This document shows, piece by piece, positions 56,641 through 64,000 of a stretch of 64,000 nt of DNA. Source of the stretch: Pseudofrancisella aestuarii (GTDB lineage: Bacteria > Pseudomonadota > Gammaproteobacteria > Francisellales > Francisellaceae); the NCBI RefSeq assembly GCF_003574475.2, contig NZ_QLIS02000002.1, forward strand, positions 62,001 to 126,000, written 5' to 3'. Position numbers and translations under genes: made by a program. The stretch's first letter is position 1, and each line of letters opens with the position of its first letter. Under the pieces are notes generated by a model that did no database searches, had not been told where the DNA came from, and saw nothing but the letters and a program-made list of their open reading frames with translations.

Positions 56641-56678
56641 TGATAATATTGAGAATGATTTGCATGAGTGTGAATCAT
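56641..56678 (+). promoter_or_regulatory. Candidate Fur box/inverted repeat upstream of ppdK
   Basis: The stretch contains GATAAT and GAGAATGATT, which together match 12 of 19 positions of the classic Fur box by eye in either of two alignments. An ATGATT/AATCAT inverted repeat (56655-56660 and 56673-56678) lies inside. It is about 50-85 bases before the ppdK ATG. The rest of the 211-base orn-ppdK gap is AT-rich without a gene. Iron control is a tentative reading. Confidence 0.3.
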
Positions 56679-56724
56679 AAACATCAAAAGAAACTTTAAA
56701 ATAAATAACTTGAGAGGAGTTGTA

Positions 56725-59361
56725 ATGTCAAAGTTTGTCTATGCTTTTAGCGAAGGTAATAAAGAAATGAGAGATTTGCTTGGTGGGAAAGGAGCAAATC
56801 TAAGTGAAATGTTAAATAGTGGTTTACCTGTACCTGATGGTTTTACAGTTACAACAGAAGCTTGTCTTAAATATTATGATGATAAACAGAGGCTTTCTGA
56901 AAGCTTAAAAGAGGAAATATTTGTTAGTGTTGAGAAGTTGGAGCAAAGAACTGGTAAAAAATTTGGAGGTTCAGAAAATCCTTTATTAGTATCAGTCCGT
57001 TCAGGCGCTAGAGTTTCAATGCCAGGGATGATGGATACAGTTTTAAACCTTGGGCTAAATGATGATGTAGCTAAAGCGATGATAGCTAAGACAAATAACG
57101 AACAATTTGTTTATGATAGTTATAGAAGATTTATTATGATGTTTGCCGATGTTGTTATGGACTGTGAGAAGCATGGTTTTGACAAAATTTTAGAAGCAAA
57201 AAAAGCTGAAAGAAAAGTTGATTTAGATTGTGATCTAAATGGTGATGATTATAAGCAGATCGTTGATGATTATAAGAAGTTATATAAAAAGCTAGTTGGT
57301 AAAGATTTCCCATCTAATGCTAAAGAACAATTATTAGCAGCTGTTGAAGCTGTATTTAAATCATGGAATGCTGAAAGAGCAATTATTTATCGTGAAATTA
57401 ATAATATTTCTAATAACTGGGGTACAGCTGTAAACGTTCAAGAAATGGTTTACGGAAACTCAGGTAATAATTCAGGTACTGGAGTCGCTTTTACAAGAAA
57501 TCCATCTACTGGAGATAGTGAGCTTTTTGGAGAGTATTTAATTAATGCACAAGGTGAAGATGTTGTTGCTGGTGTTAGAACACCATCGCATATATCTACT
57601 CTTAAAGATGCGATGCCAGAAGTTTATGAAGAGTTTGTTAAAATCGCGACTAATTTAGAGAAAGTGTATAAAAACATGCAGGATATGGAGTTTACTATTG
57701 AAGATGGTAAGCTTTTTATGTTGCAAACAAGAAATGGTAAAAGAACTGCAAAGGCGGCTATTAAGATAGCTGTTGATATGGTAGAAGAAGGGTTGATAAC
57801 AAATGAAGAAGCTGTGATGATGGTTGAGCCTCATTTGTTAGAGCAACTTCTTCATCCTAAATTTGATGAAAAAGCTTTGGCTTCTAAAAGAGCCTTAGGT
57901 TCAGGATTGGGAGCATCGCCTGGTGCTGCTAGTGGTAGAATATATTTTGATGTTGATTCTTTACTTGATGCTAAAGCTAGAGGTGAAGAAAAAACAATAC
58001 TTGTTAGGATAGAAACTTCTCCAGAAGACATTGCAGGGATGAATGCTTGTAATGGTATTTTGACTTTACGTGGTGGTATGACTTCTCATGCAGCTGTTGT
58101 GGCACGTGGTATGGGTAAATGCTGTGTTTCTGGACTAGAAACAGCAAGAATCAATGAAGAAGAAAAAACCATTACTTTCGAAAGAGGCCAAGTTTTTGGA
58201 GAGGGTGATTATATTTCTTTAGATGGTACAAAAGGTAGTGTTTATAGAGGTATTATTAAAACAGTTGATCCAGAAGTTACAGCTGAATTTGAAGCTTTTA
58301 TGAAGTTTGTAGATGAAGTAAGAAAGTTAAGAGTTAGATGTAATGCTGATACTAGATCTGATGCAGCTACAGCAAGAATGTTTGGCGCTGAAGGAATAGG
58401 TCTGTGCCGTACAGAGCATATGTTTTTTGAAGATACGCGTATTTCTTATGTAAGACAAATGATTCTTGCTAAAAATAAAGCAGAAAGACAGAAAGCTCTT
58501 GATAAGTTACTTCCTGTGCAGCAGCAAGACTTTGAAGAGCTTTTTGAGGTTATGGATGGCTTAGCTGTTACAGTTAGGTTTATAGATCCTCCACTTCATG
58601 AATTTTTGCCAAGAGAATATGAAGAAATTGAAGCTTTAGCAAGAGAACTTAAAGTAAGTGTAGAAGAACTTGAAGGTAGGATTGAGTCTTTATCTGAAGT
58701 AAACCCTATGATGGGTCATAGAGGATGTAGACTAGCAGTTTCTTATCCGGAAATTATAGTTATGCAAACAAAGGCAATCATTTACGCAGCTATTTCTGTT
58801 AAAAGAATGGGTATAGCAGTAAGTCCTGAATTAATGATTCCATTAGTAAGTACACTTGGTGAATTTAAGTTATTAAATGGAATCGTCAGAGAGACAGCAG
58901 ATGCTATCTTAGCAAGAGAAAAAATGGATATTGACTATAAAGTTGGTGTTATGCTTGAGACTCCAAGAGGAGCTATAGGTGCTGGCATGCTTGCAGAAGC
59001 TGGAAGTGAATTTTTCTCTTTTGGTACTAATGATCTTACTCAGATGACATTTGGCTTTAGTAGAGATGATGCAAATAAATTCATTAAAGAATATCTAGAA
59101 AAGGGTATCTTAAGTTTTGATCCATTTGCTAGACTAGACCCTAAAGGTGTTGGTAAGCTTATGCAAATAGCTAAAGAAGGGGTTAAAGCAGTTAACCCTA
59201 AAGCTAAGATGGGTATTTGTGGTGAACATGGTGGAGAACCATATTCAGTAGCTTTTTGCCATGATCTAGGTTTAGATTATGTTTCTTGCTCACCATTTAG
59301 AGTGCCTGTAGCTAGATTGTCAGCAGCACAAGCTAAGATATATGCAGATAAGAATAATTAA
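56725..59361 (+). CDS. ppdK: Pyruvate, phosphate dikinase
   Basis: Interconverts pyruvate, ATP and phosphate with PEP, AMP and pyrophosphate. The 878-residue protein begins SKFVYAFSEGNKEMRDLLGGKGANLSEM (in part GGKGANLSEM, nucleotide-binding). The swivelling His lies in GGMTSHAAVVARGMGK, and the PEP domain includes GICGEHGGEP with the catalytic Cys. The ATG at 56725 has AGGAG just before it; the frame is open upstream but has no ribosome site. The gene is monocistronic. Confidence 0.96.
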   Translation: MSKFVYAFSEGNKEMRDLLGGKGANLSEMLNSGLPVPDGFTVTTEACLKYYDDKQRLSESLKEEIFVSVEKLEQRTGKKFGGSENPLLVSVRSGARVSMPGMMDTVLNLGLNDDVAKAMIAKTNNEQFVYDSYRRFIMMFADVVMDCEKHGFDKILEAKKAERKVDLDCDLNGDDYKQIVDDYKKLYKKLVGKDFPSNAKEQLLAAVEAVFKSWNAERAIIYREINNISNNWGTAVNVQEMVYGNSGNNSGTGVAFTRNPSTGDSELFGEYLINAQGEDVVAGVRTPSHISTLKDAMPEVYEEFVKIATNLEKVYKNMQDMEFTIEDGKLFMLQTRNGKRTAKAAIKIAVDMVEEGLITNEEAVMMVEPHLLEQLLHPKFDEKALASKRALGSGLGASPGAASGRIYFDVDSLLDAKARGEEKTILVRIETSPEDIAGMNACNGILTLRGGMTSHAAVVARGMGKCCVSGLETARINEEEKTITFERGQVFGEGDYISLDGTKGSVYRGIIKTVDPEVTAEFEAFMKFVDEVRKLRVRCNADTRSDAATARMFGAEGIGLCRTEHMFFEDTRISYVRQMILAKNKAERQKALDKLLPVQQQDFEELFEVMDGLAVTVRFIDPPLHEFLPREYEEIEALARELKVSVEELEGRIESLSEVNPMMGHRGCRLAVSYPEIIVMQTKAIIYAAISVKRMGIAVSPELMIPLVSTLGEFKLLNGIVRETADAILAREKMDIDYKVGVMLETPRGAIGAGMLAEAGSEFFSFGTNDLTQMTFGFSRDDANKFIKEYLEKGILSFDPFARLDPKGVGKLMQIAKEGVKAVNPKAKMGICGEHGGEPYSVAFCHDLGLDYVSCSPFRVPVARLSAAQAKIYADKNN

Positions 59362-59385
59362 TTAACTTTTTATCTCTTATAAGTC

Positions 59386-59413
59386 TTGACAAAAATTACT
59401 TTAAATATATAAT
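59386..59413 (+). promoter_or_regulatory. tRNA-Glu promoter
   Basis: Perfect -35 TTGACA (59386-59391) and perfect -10 TATAAT (59408-59413) are 16 bases apart. RNA would start near 59420, just before the mature tRNA. This is the best consensus promoter I found in the window. Confidence 0.75.
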
Positions 59414-59422
59414 TTACCGCAT

Positions 59423-59498
<76 letters not shown>

Positions 59499-59577
59499 AA
59501 TTTAAATATCTATTCTTATTAATTCAAATTAATTTCATATATAATTCTTTGTTAAAACATTTAATTAATATTTTTAT

Positions 59578-60015
59578 ATGTTAGCTGTTGTACAAAGAGT
59601 TAGCTGTGCAAGTGTATCTGTAAATGATCAAGTAGTAGGATCTATAAATGAGGGCTTAATGGCTTTGGTTTGTATAGAGCCTGATGATTTACCAAATAAT
59701 CTTCAAAAAATGGTTGATAAACTAATAAATTATCGTATTTTTGAAGATGAAAATAATAAGATGAATCTATCTGTATCTTCTATAAATGGAGGTATTCTAA
59801 TTGTTCCCCAGTTTACTCTTGCTGCAGAAACTAAGAAGGGATTAAGGCCTAGCTTCAGTAACGCCTGTCCTCCAAGCAAAGCAGAAGAGCTATTTGAAAG
59901 GTTTGTTGAAATTATTAAGTCCAAATATTCAAAAATAGAGACAGGAGTTTTTGGAGCTGATATGAAAGTTTTTTTAGTTAACGATGGTCCTGTTACTTTC
60001 AATTTTAAGGTATAA
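59578..60015 (+). CDS. dtd: D-aminoacyl-tRNA deacylase
   Basis: Hydrolyses D-amino acids wrongly attached to tRNA. The 145-residue protein has the diagnostic [16 protein letters not shown] (family consensus SQFTLAADTxKGxRPSF) and the C-terminal NDGPVTFNF, which equals the Gly-cisPro motif. Length is standard. It lies four bases before tyrA and is probably co-transcribed. Confidence 0.95.
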   Translation: MLAVVQRVSCASVSVNDQVVGSINEGLMALVCIEPDDLPNNLQKMVDKLINYRIFEDENNKMNLSVSSINGGILIVPQFTLAAETKKGLRPSFSNACPPSKAEELFERFVEIIKSKYSKIETGVFGADMKVFLVNDGPVTFNFKV

Positions 60016-60019
60016 AAAT

Positions 60020-60847
60020 ATGAGTAAAAAAATCTGTATAGTTGGTGGTAATGGTGAAATGGGTCAAATGACTCAAAAACTATTTTCAATGTATTTTCCT
60101 GATTATGAAGTGACTATTTTTGGAAGTAAGGATTGGGCGAATCCACAGCCTAAATTAGAAAATAAGGATTTAGTCATAATATCTGTACCTATTTATCTTA
60201 CGAAAGAAATAATAGATAGAGTGGTTCCATTTTTGTCAGAAGGGTGTGTGTTAGCAGATTATACAAGTATTAAGCAAGAGCCTTTAGAGGCTATGTTAAG
60301 TGCATATCAAGGACCTGTGGTTGGACTACATCCAATATTTGGACCAACTGTTGAAATTCCTGATAAGCAAGTGATAACTGTTTGTGATGGGAGAAATGAA
60401 GAAAAATATAAGTGGCTATTAGATGATCTAGAAAGTATTGGCTTTAGTATAGAGCATATGTCAGCTAAAGATCATGATGATATCATGACGTTTGTGCAAG
60501 GTATTGAGCATTTCAGTGTTTATTGCTTAGGTCTTTTTCTTAAGAAAAAGAATATCGATATAGATAGAGTTCTAAAGTTAGCAAGTCCAGTTTATAAAAT
60601 GGAATTAAATATTGTTGGAAGACTTTTTAGTCAAGGCCCTGGGCTATATGCCGATATAATAATGTCTGATGATAGTAGAAAAGAAATGGTAGCGGAGTTT
60701 GCAGAATTTGTTCAACAAAATGCAAAGGGTGTAGAAAAAGGTGATAAAGCAACCTTTATAGAAAACTTTAAACAAGTTAAGAGTTGGATGGGAGATTTTG
60801 CAGATAAAGCTTATAAAGAAAGCGATAAGCTATTATTGAAGAAATAA
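60020..60847 (+). CDS. tyrA: Prephenate dehydrogenase (TyrA family)
   Basis: A 275-residue oxidoreductase. The N-terminal Rossmann motif is IVGGNGEMGQMT, followed by the prephenate-binding GLHPIFGPTVEIPDKQ and the all-helical C-terminal dimer domain. The fused chorismate mutase of enteric TyrA is missing, so this is a stand-alone dehydrogenase. The ATG at 60020 is nine bases after an AAGG site; an upstream GTG would add 12 residues without a better site. It converges with the minor-pilin operon eight bases away. Confidence 0.88.
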   Translation: MSKKICIVGGNGEMGQMTQKLFSMYFPDYEVTIFGSKDWANPQPKLENKDLVIISVPIYLTKEIIDRVVPFLSEGCVLADYTSIKQEPLEAMLSAYQGPVVGLHPIFGPTVEIPDKQVITVCDGRNEEKYKWLLDDLESIGFSIEHMSAKDHDDIMTFVQGIEHFSVYCLGLFLKKKNIDIDRVLKLASPVYKMELNIVGRLFSQGPGLYADIIMSDDSRKEMVAEFAEFVQQNAKGVEKGDKATFIENFKQVKSWMGDFADKAYKESDKLLLKK

Positions 60848-60855
60848 ATAATAAA

Positions 60856-62715
60856 TTATTTAGTGTTTGTATGTATAGTACCTACAGAGAATGGGACTAA
60901 AGAAGAATCAATACTATTTTCATCATATAATGTTTGTTCAGTATTGCAGTCATCTCCAGACCTTTCTCCAGTAATGCATTCTAAACCATACTCTTTTAAA
61001 TATACTCTATTATTTTGTATATCATTTAAGCGTTGAGGATTTTGCATTACTGGTAAGTTACTATAACCTGGATCATTTGGGGTCTTTTCCATTTGGTCTG
61101 CTGCAATAGAGTAGTATAGACCTCCGTTAGATCTATAGCTTGCCCAGAAAAGACCAACACCTGGTATTGTTATTGAAGGCTGACCAGTCATGGAGCTAGA
61201 TTGGCCAGAACTTAGAGTTTTCATTGTGCTACCTAAAGAATCTTGATAATAGCTGAAAATTTGGTTATCTCCAATTTCGAAATAATTAATACTATTGTCG
61301 CTTGTTGGGACTATTAAAGAGCTACGAGTAGTATCAGATCTGCTCGCCATATTATGCTCTGTTATGTCGGTTACAACAGGCCCTATTGATATAAGCTTTG
61401 TTATATATTTACTATTAGGATTACCTACTCGAGCATAGACATATTTCCCAGTATTGATACCTCCAGCAGGATTTGGAGCAAGTAAACTTATTTTATCTTT
61501 TGTAAACTGTTCATTATAAGTCGATGCATTTTTGTCGTTAAAAATAGCTGATATAGATGAATCAGATGGCGAAAAGCTATAGAAAACAAGAGTATCTTGA
61601 GTTTCACTTGGACCGCCATTAGAATCATTACTGCCGCCGTATATATCCCAAGCTTGTGACCAAGCTGATCCACTACCCGGAGCATAAGCCCATGCAGCAC
61701 CTTTACACCAACCTGCAACTTTACAAGAATAAAGAGTTTCGTTATTTTTTACTACATCACCATTAGCATAATTTGTTCCTTCAACATATTGAGGGTAGCT
61801 TATTGGCTCAGATGGTTCGGGAGCATCGATGGTTTCTCCTCCTAGCGATTTACCAGCAATAAATAATTTAGGAGTTACATTTTCATCGGGTTGATACCAT
61901 ATTGTTTCTAGCACTAATGGAGATGATGGGAAGCTAGAGAAATCTACAGCATCTCCCCAGTTTGGTGAAATAGGTGCTGGAGTGGTTATATTAACTAAAG
62001 GAATATTTGTTGTGTAGATTTTACTATTATCATATATAGCTATATAAAGTGTCCATCTACCATGTATAAGATCCCAGCCGAGCGATGTTTTAAAGTCAGC
62101 ACTTATTCCAGCTGGTGTTGAGATTGTTATATTTCCATTAGTTAATACTAGATTGTTACTTTCATCTTTTTTAAATGAATTAATATATCCTATCTCTGTA
62201 TCAAGGATACTACCATCACTTAAACGATGGGCTTTCTCAGCATCATCCATATTATTAAAGTTTACTATGGGAACATTTATAGGAATAATATCATCAGTGT
62301 ATTGATCATAAGAGTTTGGAGCTAGTGCATTGTATCTAACTGTCTTATTGAACATAGTCTTGCTACCTTCAGTATAGTTTTGCTCTATTACATACTGGAT
62401 ATAAGCTTTAGAATTGTAAAGCTCTGCACTATAGTATATAGGTTGAAAACTTGTTACTACTGAGTGAATTGTAATATCTCCCACAGATGAGTCTGGTATA
62501 GATTCATTTGAGTATGGGTTGGATAAGCTATTGCTGTCAATTTGGTTATTTAAATTTCCTTTTCTTAAAAGATCACTTTGTAGAGCTTCGTTTACACTCT
62601 TGCTTCTTAATAAATTAATTTTAAGAGTATATCCAACTCCAGCTAGAACAATACCTATCGTAGTTGCGAATATAAGAGTAAGGGCTAAGGAGCTACCTTT
62701 TTGCTTTCTGAACAT
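60856..62715 (-). CDS. Large PilX/GspK-like minor pilin with chitin-binding-like module
   Basis: A 619-residue protein. The N-terminus MFRKQKGSSLALTLIFATTIGIVLAGVGYTL has a prepilin leader and hydrophobic helix, but Leu12 replaces the usual Glu5 of the mature chain, as in PilX and GspK. Residues about 307-359 resemble a CBM5/12 chitin-binding module (YVEGTNYANGDVV, then LYSCKVAGWC, then APGSGSAWSQAW). Pro/Glu- and Asn/Gly-rich linkers flank the module. The rest is unrecognised beta-rich sequence. It is the last gene of a leftward minor-pilin operon. A tip-adhesin role is inferred. Confidence 0.75.
   Translation of the reverse strand: MFRKQKGSSLALTLIFATTIGIVLAGVGYTLKINLLRSKSVNEALQSDLLRKGNLNNQIDSNSLSNPYSNESIPDSSVGDITIHSVVTSFQPIYYSAELYNSKAYIQYVIEQNYTEGSKTMFNKTVRYNALAPNSYDQYTDDIIPINVPIVNFNNMDDAEKAHRLSDGSILDTEIGYINSFKKDESNNLVLTNGNITISTPAGISADFKTSLGWDLIHGRWTLYIAIYDNSKIYTTNIPLVNITTPAPISPNWGDAVDFSSFPSSPLVLETIWYQPDENVTPKLFIAGKSLGGETIDAPEPSEPISYPQYVEGTNYANGDVVKNNETLYSCKVAGWCKGAAWAYAPGSGSAWSQAWDIYGGSNDSNGGPSETQDTLVFYSFSPSDSSISAIFNDKNASTYNEQFTKDKISLLAPNPAGGINTGKYVYARVGNPNSKYITKLISIGPVVTDITEHNMASRSDTTRSSLIVPTSDNSINYFEIGDNQIFSYYQDSLGSTMKTLSSGQSSSMTGQPSITIPGVGLFWASYRSNGGLYYSIAADQMEKTPNDPGYSNLPVMQNPQRLNDIQNNRVYLKEYGLECITGERSGDDCNTEQTLYDENSIDSSLVPFSVGTIHTNTK
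61639..61797 (-). other. CBM5/12-like domain region inside the large minor pilin
   Basis: Encodes residues about 307-359. Seen: aromatic/Gly pattern Y-x5-Y-x2-GD-x-V, a Cys pair (C331 and C337) and the ending APGSGSAWSQAWDIY. This resembles the chitin-binding modules of bacterial chitinases and GbpA-type adhesins, including the W-x-x-A-W end. Confidence 0.65.
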
Positions 62716-62729
62716 GATAAATACCTCCC

Positions 62730-63662
62730 TTAATTAATTTTTACTGTTGTTGTTGATACATTGCCATTTATAGTTAAAGCTATTTTTATAGCATCAACTT
62801 CATTAAATAGTTTTTTTCTATACTGATTTTCATCTGGGTTTAATTGAGATGGAGTTAACCAATCATCATCAGTATTTCCTGTACCTATTTTATGTAGAGT
62901 TATTTGCATATCTGAAATACCGCTCATAATTTCTTGAGGCTCAGTCGCTACATTATTTTTTTCATAGCTAAATAAGGAAGATGTTGGAGATCCATCTGCA
63001 TCTGTACTACTACCTATATAATATATGGTTGCTTGATACTTCCCTATGTAATCACCACTATATACACTCCATTTTAGATTATTAGTAAGTGTTATTGGGC
63101 TGATGAGCCTGCCATTTTCTGTAGCTGTTTGATCACTTACTTTTGCTAATGTATAAGCAATGGAGCTACATATAACGACATAATTGTTTGCCTCAAGCTG
63201 ATTGGCAAAAGAGTTATTTACTTCTAAACTATTTGTTCCTGAAGTAGCATTTGACGTTAGAGTTGAGCTTGTGCTAGCACCTTGTATTAACAAGTAGTCA
63301 GTACCTGCTATAGCGTTATCAGGAAGATTTATTGTTGAACCATTTACATTGTCAACGTAAACATCGTGAATGCTTCTATAATTCTCATCACCAAATTCTG
63401 GGACATTGTCACCTGTTATATTTTCTATATCATGCCAAGAAAAGTGACCATACTTACAGTCAAATCCAGCATTTGTTACAGCATTAGATAGAGCTAGCCT
63501 TACCTCAGAGGCATCAGCAAGAGCTTTTGATTCCATTTCCTCCAGTTGAAAATCTTTTTTTACTGCTAAATAAACTTCTATAGAAATCCCTACAGTAATA
63601 ATTGTTAGTAGAGAGGCTATTAATAATTCGACGATTGTGAAGCCTTTATTTTTTAAGAACAT
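62730..63662 (-). CDS. PilW-like minor pilin
   Basis: A 310-residue prepilin. MFLKNKG then FTIVELLIASLLTIITVGISIEVYLAVKKDF gives cleavage at G7/F8 and the conserved Glu12. Length and the long polar C-terminal part, with DCKYGHF near residue 68, fit the PilW/PilJ class rather than a major pilin. The start overlaps the previous gene by ten bases, and it ends 14 bases before the large PilX-like gene, so the three are an operon. Confidence 0.85.
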   Translation of the reverse strand: MFLKNKGFTIVELLIASLLTIITVGISIEVYLAVKKDFQLEEMESKALADASEVRLALSNAVTNAGFDCKYGHFSWHDIENITGDNVPEFGDENYRSIHDVYVDNVNGSTINLPDNAIAGTDYLLIQGASTSSTLTSNATSGTNSLEVNNSFANQLEANNYVVICSSIAYTLAKVSDQTATENGRLISPITLTNNLKWSVYSGDYIGKYQATIYYIGSSTDADGSPTSSLFSYEKNNVATEPQEIMSGISDMQITLHKIGTGNTDDDWLTPSQLNPDENQYRKKLFNEVDAIKIALTINGNVSTTTVKIN

Positions 63663-64000
63663 ACATTCACCCCGCTTTCTGTTGTTGTTTGAGTATTTGT
63701 ACTATTTGGTAACATAGAATCTGATATTGCAAGTAAATCTTTAGAAATATTCATTTCTGTATTTGTTGCTGTAAAAGTATAGATTCTATTATTACTTGAA
63801 TCATCGCTAGTATTAGAGTAACAAAACTTTATTACGCCATGACGTCCGTCAATAAAATCATTTTCATTGAAGGTTCCTAAGGCATCAAATGTGATTACTC
63901 TATTATCCAGCTCATTTAATAATTCTGTTTGAGTATTTTGTAATGTTGCATTTGTAATAAAGTTAGACATTAGTGAAAAAGCAAAAAAAGAAACGAACAT
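63653..64000 (-). CDS. Prepilin-like protein, N-terminus outside the window
   Basis: The visible 115 residues start with FVSFFAFSLMSNFITNATLQ, which looks like the later half of a prepilin helix. The leader and Glu5 would lie beyond the right edge, so the first visible Met is probably internal. The rest is a short polar domain ending in CS, as in PilV/FimT-type minor pilins. It is the first visible gene of the leftward minor-pilin operon. Confidence 0.6.
   Translation of the reverse strand: MFVSFFAFSLMSNFITNATLQNTQTELLNELDNRVITFDALGTFNENDFIDGRHGVIKFCYSNTSDDSSNNRIYTFTATNTEMNISKDLLAISDSMLPNSTNTQTTTESGVNVCS

Noticed and set aside
59730-60089. 119-codon frame antisense to dtd/tyrA
   Set aside because: Spans two real forward genes and shows no signal or family.
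60845-60862. AT-only inverted repeat between tyrA and the minor-pilin operon
   Set aside because: The seven-base arms are made almost wholly of the two facing stop codons and A/T; too weak to call a terminator.

Overview
The window looks like chromosomal DNA of a Francisella-type gammaproteobacterium. It is strongly AT-rich with short AT-rich intergenic gaps, and coding density is very high. Gene content is typical of that family: several scattered type IV pilin loci, tandem lipid A acyltransferase genes, tandem plsC genes, many small exported proteins without recognisable domains, and numerous amino-acid and peptide transporters. The genus is an inference from protein character and gene order; no rRNA gene is present to confirm it. 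I see no insertion sequence, prophage, CRISPR array or rRNA operon, and no gene-free stretch over about 300 bases (the longest, about 290 bases at 17908-18194, holds a perfect inverted repeat).

Layout. 1-3.8 kb: end of an amino-acid permease, then purine genes (hpt and purA leftward, purH rightward). 3.9-9.8 kb: dienelactone-hydrolase-like enzyme, EamA exporter, AmpG permease, then sodB and grxD back to back, and a POT peptide transporter. 9.9-16 kb: cation/proton antiporter, gamma carbonic anhydrase-like protein, lolB-ispE, tRNA-Gln, aromatic amino-acid permease, yggT-yggU. 16-18 kb: a leftward pair of a RimK-like ATP-grasp ligase and a GNAT acetyltransferase. 18-25 kb: comEC, acyltransferase, amino-acid permease, and clpB behind a heat-shock-like promoter. 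25-29 kb: accessory stretch with three small exported proteins, a CE15-like esterase, an O-methyltransferase and a membrane protein. 29-32 kb: ferredoxin, HAD phosphatase and two plsC genes in a tight operon, then a leftward EEP-family hydrolase. 32-36 kb (leftward): nhaA, a Trp/Cys-tailed exported protein next to a pilin, and ettA. 36-41 kb: lipoprotein, aroE, NAPE-PLD-like hydrolase, murC, rsmI, YqeG phosphatase. 41-45 kb: exported RCC1-repeat protein followed by a PLD-helicase-DUF3427 protein, the best candidate here for a defence or DNA-processing gene. 45-49 kb: Usp protein, MFS/LysR divergent pair, yggS, rsmG. 49-53 kb: permease, then rpmH-rnpA-yidD-yidC. 53-60.8 kb: two lpxL genes, a pilin, efp, orn, ppdK, tRNA-Glu, dtd, tyrA. 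60.8-64 kb: a leftward minor-pilin operon whose large last protein carries what looks like a chitin-binding module.

How the genes fit together: most of the window is housekeeping (purines, isoprenoids, peptidoglycan, translation, membrane biogenesis) mixed with envelope and surface functions. The most interesting points are the CBM-bearing minor pilin, the PLD/helicase/DUF3427 gene preceded by an RCC1 protein, the ATP-grasp/GNAT pair, a ComEC whose metallo-beta-lactamase-like domain appears to lack its metal-binding histidines, and a set of small exported proteins. All functional statements rest on motifs read by eye; no database search was possible.
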